DNA of 64,000 nt from Amycolatopsis japonica (GTDB taxonomy: Bacteria; Actinomycetota; Actinomycetes; Mycobacteriales; Pseudonocardiaceae), in assembly GCF_000732925.1 (NCBI RefSeq), contig NZ_CP008953.1, positions 6,138,001-6,202,000 on the forward strand, read 5' to 3'. Numbering within the stretch: the stretch's first letter is position 1; every line of letters starts with the position of its first letter. Below are positions 59,638 to 64,000 of the stretch, piece after piece. The notes beneath the pieces were generated by a model. It did not search any database and was not told where the DNA came from. It was given only the letters and a program-made list of their open reading frames with translations. Made by a program: the position numbers and the translations under genes.

Positions 59638-59988
59638 TCAGCGCCCGAAATGCCCCAGCTGCTCGCCGCCGAGCACGTGCGCGTGCACGTGGAAGACGGT
59701 CTGCCCGGCGTCACCGTCGGTGTTGAAGACCACCCGGTAACCGGACTCCGCGATCCCCTCGATCTCCGCGACCTTGCGAGCCGTCGACGCGACGTCCGCG
59801 AGCAACTGCGGGTCGGCGGCGGCCATTTCACCGACGTTCCGGTACCGCTTCTTCGGCACCACGAGAACATGCACGCGAGCCTGCGGCGCTATGTCCCGGA
59901 ACGCATACGTCGTCGCGTCCTCGTACACCTTGTCGGACGGGATCTCCCCCGCGATGATCCGCTCGAACAACGTCTCCGCGTCACTCAT
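59638..59988 (-). CDS. HIT-family nucleotide hydrolase
   Basis: The 116-residue histidine-triad protein of the HINT type reads LFERIIAGEIPSDKVYEDATTYAFRDIAPQARVHVLVVPKKRYRNVGEM. The triad is HVHAHVLGG near the C-terminus. It likely hydrolyses adenosine phosphoramidates or adenylylated intermediates. The length is standard. A 114-base gap separates it from phoH downstream, with no recognised feature. Confidence 0.93.
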   Translation of the reverse strand: MSDAETLFERIIAGEIPSDKVYEDATTYAFRDIAPQARVHVLVVPKKRYRNVGEMAAADPQLLADVASTARKVAEIEGIAESGYRVVFNTDGDAGQTVFHVHAHVLGGEQLGHFGR

Positions 59989-60023
59989 CCCCCCACCCTA
60001 TCGCCCACGAGAGCCCCACGCGG

Positions 60024-60310
60024 ACGGGGCGAAGGGAACTTTCGCCGCGTCGCATGCGAGGAAAGTCCCCTTCGCGTCCACGCATCCCGGGCGGGGTGGC
60101 CGGGGTGGTCGTGAGTGGCACCCGCACTCACGTGATCGAAGCCGGAACTCGCGTGATCCGCGGCGGAACACCCCGAGTGCGGCCTCCAATCACGCGAGTC
60201 ACGTCCCTGATCACGCGAGTCACGCCTTCACTCACGCCGCGCCCTGTGTTCCCAAGTCCGTGAAGGCCTCCTTGAGGGACCCAGAGTCCCTCAAGGAGGC
60301 CTTCACGGAC
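60024..60310. repeat. Palindromes and 21-bp repeats in a 726-base gap
   Basis: The gap 59989-60714 between HIT and rsmE holds no convincing gene; its only structure is repeats. 60024-60079 is an imperfect palindrome (GCGAAGGG..ACTTTC arms). 60126-60230 consists of five consecutive 21-base units sharing the GATCACGCGAGT core, the first two inverted relative to the last two, with a degenerate middle unit. 60256-60310 is a palindrome with 25-bp perfect arms and a 5-base loop (GTCCGTGAAGGCC outer sequence). From 60311 to 60714 I see only GC-rich sequence and a possible degenerate AAGG/CCTT hairpin near 60350-60370. Confidence 0.8.
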
Positions 60311-60714
60311 CCCGGTCCCGCGATGAGCCGCAGCCAAAGTCCAGTAGGTACTGAAGGCACCCTTCGCCCCAACCCGAAACGCCACTCACGACCACCCCCG
60401 CCGCCGACCTCACCGTGGAGGCTCGGCCCCGATTCAACACGCGGCGGCGCGGATCTCGGGGCGCGGCAAGGAGCGAAGCGTCTTGCGAAGGGCCGGAAAT
60501 GAAGATGCCGCGGCGCGGTGGGCCCTGGGGGTCGGCCCACCGCCGCCGCGGCTCCGCCGGACCGAGGGGGGAGGTGCCCGGCGGGGATTCACGCGCGCGA
60601 CCGGGCTTCATCCCCAGTGGCGCGCCGAAACCGTGTGTTGCGCGTCAGTTAACGAGAGTAACGGCTGTTTGCGTGATCGCGCCATAACTCGCCGCAAATT
60701 AGTGGGGTGTTTTT

Positions 60715-61467
60715 TCACTTCCAGCGGTCGGTGAGAACCCCCAGTGCGCCGAGTGCCACGGCGGCGGCGGTGGAGGTGCGCAAAACGGTGGGGCCCAACC
60801 GGATGGCGGTGGCGCCGGCGTCGGTGAGGGTGTTCAGTTCTTCGTCGGTGATGCCGCCTTCGGGGCCGACGACGAGAAGGATGTCGCCTTGTGCCGGGAG
60901 TTCGATCTCGGTGAGGCGGGTGGTGATGCCGGATTCGAGGACGAGTGCGCGGGAAACGGTCTGCGCGAGTTCGGCGAGTTCGCTCGTGGTGGCGGGTTCG
61001 GCGACTTCGGGGACGTGGGCGCGGCGGGCTTGTTTGGCGGCGGCGCGGGCGGTGGTGCGCCAGCGGGTGAGGGCCTTGTCGCCGCGGGTGCCTTCTTCCC
61101 AGCGGGCGACGCTGCGGGCGGCGCGCCAGGGGACGATGGCGTCGGCGCCGGCTTCGGTGGCGAGTTCGACGGCGAGTTCGCCGCGGTCGCCTTTCGCGAG
61201 GGCCTGGGCGACGATGACGCGCAGCGCGGGCGGGTCCTCAGTCCAGTGCTCCTCGATGGCCAACGTGAGCGCCGCGTCCCTGCCCGCCTGGACGGCTTCG
61301 ACGACGCAGCGCGCCATGCCGCCTTCGCCGTCGGAGAGCACGAGACGTTCGCCGACGCGCAGGCGGCGGACGGTGGCGGCGTGCCGGGCTTCCTCGCCGT
61401 CGAGGGTGGTGCGCCCGGAGCCGGGCAGCGCGGCGGTGAGGAAGACCGGCAGTGTCGTCTCGGGCAC
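60715..61467 (-). CDS. rsmE: 16S rRNA m3U1498 methyltransferase
   Basis: The 250-residue SPOUT methyltransferase has an N-terminal PUA-like part (LPVFLTAALPGSGRTTLDGEEARHAATVRRLRVGERLVLSDGEGG) and a trefoil-knot domain: VAQALAKGDRGELAVELATEAGADAIVPWRAARSVARW and LLVVGPEGGITDEELNTLTDAGATAIRLGPTVLRTSTAAAVAL, which form the SAM-binding knot. It follows dnaJ2 by three bases on the same strand, a standard hrcA - dnaJ2 - rsmE order. Confidence 0.94.
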   Translation of the reverse strand: MPETTLPVFLTAALPGSGRTTLDGEEARHAATVRRLRVGERLVLSDGEGGMARCVVEAVQAGRDAALTLAIEEHWTEDPPALRVIVAQALAKGDRGELAVELATEAGADAIVPWRAARSVARWEEGTRGDKALTRWRTTARAAAKQARRAHVPEVAEPATTSELAELAQTVSRALVLESGITTRLTEIELPAQGDILLVVGPEGGITDEELNTLTDAGATAIRLGPTVLRTSTAAAVALGALGVLTDRWK

Positions 61468-61470
61468 GGG

Positions 61471-62634
61471 TTACCGGTGGTTCTTGGTGCGCAGCTTGGA
61501 GAACAGCCCGCCGGGCTTGGAGCCGTTCGAGGACAGCGAAGGCACGTCTTCGCCGCGCTGCTGGGCGAGTTCGACGAGGAGGTCGCGCTGCGCGTCGTCG
61601 AGTTTGGTCGGCACGACGACGTCGATGTGGACGTGCAGGTCGCCGCGGCCGTCGACGCGGCCGGAGGACCGCAGCCGCGGCATGCCCTTGGCGGTCAGCA
61701 CGAGTTCCGTGGCGGGCTGGGTGCCCGGCTCGATGTCGAGTTCGTAGTCGCCGTCGACGAGGGTCTCGATGGGCACCGTGGCGCCGAGCGCGGCGGTGGT
61801 CATCGGGATGCGGAAGTTGCAGTGCAGGTCGTTGCCCTGCCGGACGAACACCTCGTGCGGCGCCTCGTCGATCTCGACGTAGAGGTCGCCGGCGGGACCG
61901 CCGCCGGGGCCGACCTCGCCCTGGCCGGAGAGGCGGATGCGCATACCGTCGCCGACGCCCGGCGGGATCTTGGCGGTGACGTTGCGGCGGGCGCGGACCC
62001 GGCCGTCGCCGCCGCACTGGCGGCAGGGGTCCGGGATGACCTCGCCGAAGCCGCGGCAGACCGGGCAGGGGCGGGCGGTGACGACCTGGCCGAGGAACGA
62101 CCGCTGCACGGACTGGACCTCGCCCGCGCCGCCGCAGGTGTCGCAGGTCTTGGTGCCGGTGCCTTCGGCCGCGCCGGCGCCGCGGCACAGGTCGCAGACG
62201 ATGGCGGTGTCGACGGTGATCTCGCGGTCGACGCCGGTGGCGCACTCCTCGAGGGTCAGGCCGAGGCGGATGAGCGCGTCGGAACCGGGCTGCACGCGGC
62301 TGCGCGGGCCACGACCGCGGCCGCCGCCACCACCGGCGGCACCGAAGAACGCGTCCATGATGTCGCCGAGGCCGCCGAAGCCCGAGAACGGGTCTCCGCC
62401 GCCACCGCGGGCGCCGCCGTCCATCGGGTCTCCGCCGAGGTCGACGACCTTGCGCTTCTGCGGATCCGACAGCACCTCGTACGCGGTGGTCACCTCGCCG
62501 AAACGGTGCTGGGCGTCCTCCGACGGGTTGACGTCGGGGTGCAGTTCACGGGCCAGTTTGCGGTACGCGCGCTTGATCTCCTGATCCGTCGCGTTCTTCG
62601 CCACCCCGAGAATGCCGTAATAGTCCCTCGCCAC
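61471..62634 (-). CDS. dnaJ: Chaperone DnaJ (DnaJ2)
   Basis: The 387-residue co-chaperone stimulates DnaK ATPase. It has a J-domain (DYYGILGVAKNATDQEIKRAYRKLARELHPDVN with HPD), a Gly-rich region with an FGGLGD stretch, and four CxxCxGxG zinc repeats (CDLCRGAG, CPVCRGFG, CRQCGGDG, CDTCGGAG). A C-terminal substrate domain follows. Its position after hrcA marks it as the DnaJ2-type paralogue rather than the dnaK-linked copy. A 42-base gap separates it from hrcA. Confidence 0.95.
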   Translation of the reverse strand: MARDYYGILGVAKNATDQEIKRAYRKLARELHPDVNPSEDAQHRFGEVTTAYEVLSDPQKRKVVDLGGDPMDGGARGGGGDPFSGFGGLGDIMDAFFGAAGGGGGRGRGPRSRVQPGSDALIRLGLTLEECATGVDREITVDTAIVCDLCRGAGAAEGTGTKTCDTCGGAGEVQSVQRSFLGQVVTARPCPVCRGFGEVIPDPCRQCGGDGRVRARRNVTAKIPPGVGDGMRIRLSGQGEVGPGGGPAGDLYVEIDEAPHEVFVRQGNDLHCNFRIPMTTAALGATVPIETLVDGDYELDIEPGTQPATELVLTAKGMPRLRSSGRVDGRGDLHVHIDVVVPTKLDDAQRDLLVELAQQRGEDVPSLSSNGSKPGGLFSKLRTKNHR

Positions 62635-62676
62635 CGTCTTCGCCTTCTCCTTCTGACTTCGACCTCACCGTCGCGT

Positions 62677-63708
62677 TCAGCGACCGGAGAGGATCTGCCC
62701 CACGTAGTTCGCCACCGCGCGCACCGCGGCGATGGTGTTCGGGTAGTCCATCCTGGTCGGCCCGACGACGCCCATCCCGCCCAGCAGCAGGTCGTCCATT
62801 CCGTAGCCGATGGACACCACCGAGGTGCTGCGCATCTGCTCGTCCTCATTTTCCTCACCGATGCGCACCGTGATCGCACCGGGGTTGCGGGCGGCCGCGA
62901 GCAGCTTGAGGACGATGACCTGCTCCTCGAGCGCTTCCAGCACCTGCCGCAGTGATCCGGGGAAGTCCGAGACGTTGCGGGTGAGGTTGGCGGTGCCGCC
63001 GAGCACGAGCCGCTCCTCGGGGTGCTCGACCAGCGATTCCACCAGCACGGTGCACACGCGGGTGAGGTTGTCGCGCAGTTCGCCCGGCGACTTCTCGGGC
63101 AGTTCGGCGACCGCCGCCGCGGCCTCGGAGAGACGACGGCCGGCCAGTGCCCCGTTGAGCACCGTGCGCAGCCTGCTCACGTTCTCCTCGGTGATGACGT
63201 CCCCGAGGTCGACGGTGCGCTGGTCGACGCGGCCGGAATCGGTGATCAGCACGAGCATCAGCCGGGCCGGGGTGAGCGGCACCACTTCCAGGTGACGGAC
63301 GGCCGAGTTGGTCATCATCGGGTACTGGATGACCGCGACCTGCCTGGTCAGCTGCGCGAGCAGCCGGACGGACCGGCGCAGGACGTCGTCGACGTCGGTA
63401 CCGCTGTCGAGGAACGCGGTGATGGCCCGGCGCTCGGCCGCGCTGAGCGGTTTGACCTCGGCGATCCGGTCGACGAACAGCCGGTACCCCTTGTCGGTGG
63501 GGATCCGGCCCGCACTGGTGTGGGGCTGTGTGATGTAGCCGTCTTCTTCCAGCGCCGCCATGTCGTTGCGCACGGTGGCGCTGGACACACCGAGGTTGTG
63601 CCGGTCGACGATCGCCTTGGAGCCGACGGGCTCCTGGTTGGACACGTAATCGGCGACGATCGCGCGCAGCACTTCGAAGCGGCGCTCTTCCGCGTTGGCC
63701 ACCTGCAC
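62677..63708 (-). CDS. hrcA: Heat-shock repressor HrcA
   Basis: The 343-residue repressor has an N-terminal winged helix (RRFEVLRAIVADYVSNQEPVGSKAIVDRHNLGVSSATVRNDMAALEEDGYITQPHTSAGRIPTDKGYRLFVD) and a GAF-like HrcA domain with the conserved VIGPTRMDYPN-type end (here VVGPTRMDYPNTIAAVRAVANYVGQIL). It represses heat-shock genes by binding CIRCE (TTAGCACTC-N9-GAGTGCTAA). No CIRCE is seen before hrcA itself in this window, so its targets should lie elsewhere. It heads the hrcA - dnaJ2 - rsmE run. Confidence 0.95.
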   Translation of the reverse strand: MQVANAEERRFEVLRAIVADYVSNQEPVGSKAIVDRHNLGVSSATVRNDMAALEEDGYITQPHTSAGRIPTDKGYRLFVDRIAEVKPLSAAERRAITAFLDSGTDVDDVLRRSVRLLAQLTRQVAVIQYPMMTNSAVRHLEVVPLTPARLMLVLITDSGRVDQRTVDLGDVITEENVSRLRTVLNGALAGRRLSEAAAAVAELPEKSPGELRDNLTRVCTVLVESLVEHPEERLVLGGTANLTRNVSDFPGSLRQVLEALEEQVIVLKLLAAARNPGAITVRIGEENEDEQMRSTSVVSIGYGMDDLLLGGMGVVGPTRMDYPNTIAAVRAVANYVGQILSGR

Positions 63709-63782
63709 CTCCCTCGCTCGTCCTCACAACGAGTTTACGGAAGGTGGAGTGCCCGGTGAGCCACCGGACTTCTTCGGGCCCC

Positions 63783-64000
63783 TCAGCCGCGCCCCCGGAA
63801 GGAGCGCCGCCGCGGCTCCAAGGGCCTCCGGATCACCTTCACCGAACCCCACCAGGCGAAACCCGTGACGCGCAGCACCGGCGCGCCCGGCTCCGGACGC
63901 CGTCGCCCGGTCCCGCGGCCGGTGCCGAATCCGCCCATCAGGCCGAGTCCCCGGACGTCGAGGGCGAAGTCCTCGGGCACGACGATCTTGACACCGCCCA
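63783..64000 (-). CDS. DUF1707-type/LiaF-C-like protein, partial
   Basis: Only the C-terminal part (about 72 residues) is in the window; the gene continues past the right edge. It reads GGVKIVVPEDFALDVRGLGLMGGFG and later LRVTGFAWWGSVKVIRRP, the two-strand repeats of the cell-wall-active-antibiotic-response (LiaF C-terminal) type domain often found after DUF1707. Function is probably envelope-related. It ends 75 bases before the hrcA start, on the same strand, so it could precede hrcA in a transcript. Confidence 0.65.
   Translation of the reverse strand, partial: GGVKIVVPEDFALDVRGLGLMGGFGTGRGTGRRRPEPGAPVLRVTGFAWWGSVKVIRRPLEPRRRSFRGRG

Noticed and set aside
60126..60230. Possible CRISPR array
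   Set aside because: The period is only 21 bases with no spacers, mixed orientation, and no cas genes.
63709..63782. CIRCE element before hrcA
   Set aside because: No TTAGCACTC / GAGTGCTAA pair is present in the gap; only a lone GAGTGC-like stretch occurs.

Overview
This window is high-GC actinobacterial chromosome, most likely from an Amycolatopsis-type member of the Pseudonocardiaceae. The evidence is the pervasive G/C third positions, frequent GTG starts, 4-base start/stop overlaps, apparently leaderless promoters, and a core gene order matching the mycobacterial glyS - smtB - zur - uppS - recO - era - ybeY - phoH - dnaJ2 - hrcA block. The genus call is inference from style and content; no rRNA is present.

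Left part (1-26.5 kb) is accessory and regulatory. It holds a PEP-mutase-like enzyme, a DUF2238 membrane protein, an amino-acid permease, a secreted HEXXH protein, a WYL regulator diverging from a SnoaL-like gene across a palindromic operator, a leaderless NB-ARC/TPR regulator, a GNAT, and a DUF222-HNH gene whose start lies in a near-consensus SOS box. An MFS/NmrA/Dabb operon diverges from a large LAL regulator. Then come a secreted VCBS-repeat protein, an IclR regulator, a 1624-residue WXG/RHS polymorphic toxin without an obvious immunity gene, a secreted beta-lactamase-fold protein, a VOC gene under a doubled operator, an alpha/beta-hydrolase lacking the expected catalytic His, an HxlR regulator, and a frameshifted macro-domain gene.

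Middle part (26.5-42.8 kb) has tRNA-Asn, a trans-aconitate methyltransferase, dnaG with a partner gene, an ECF41 sigma factor facing its typical carboxymuconolactone-decarboxylase partner (with an ECF41-like promoter), an aldehyde dehydrogenase lacking the catalytic Cys, a polytopic membrane protein, a serpin, dgt, a YdcF protein, and an ABC exporter / DesK-DesR type operon.

Right part (42.8-64 kb) is the conserved core, transcribed almost entirely on the minus strand, but interrupted by two lineage-specific blocks. One is a pair of class F sortases with a wall-protein-like partner, between glyS and smtB-zur. The other is a CD225/dispanin - DUF2752 - RDD cluster, between recO and era. A TIGR03943/permease pair (the permease frameshifted) follows zur. 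The uppS, recO, era, CorC, ybeY, phoH, HIT, rsmE, dnaJ2 and hrcA genes are intact, and a DUF1707-type gene runs off the right edge.

Two dispersed repeat families sit between genes. One is a set of long near-perfect palindromes, most with outer stems reading (A/G)TGAARG, mainly at gene ends. The other is a 21-bp-period repeat built on GATCACGCG, found at 36.87-36.93 kb and 60.13-60.23 kb. No CRISPR array, insertion sequence, integrase or rRNA was seen.
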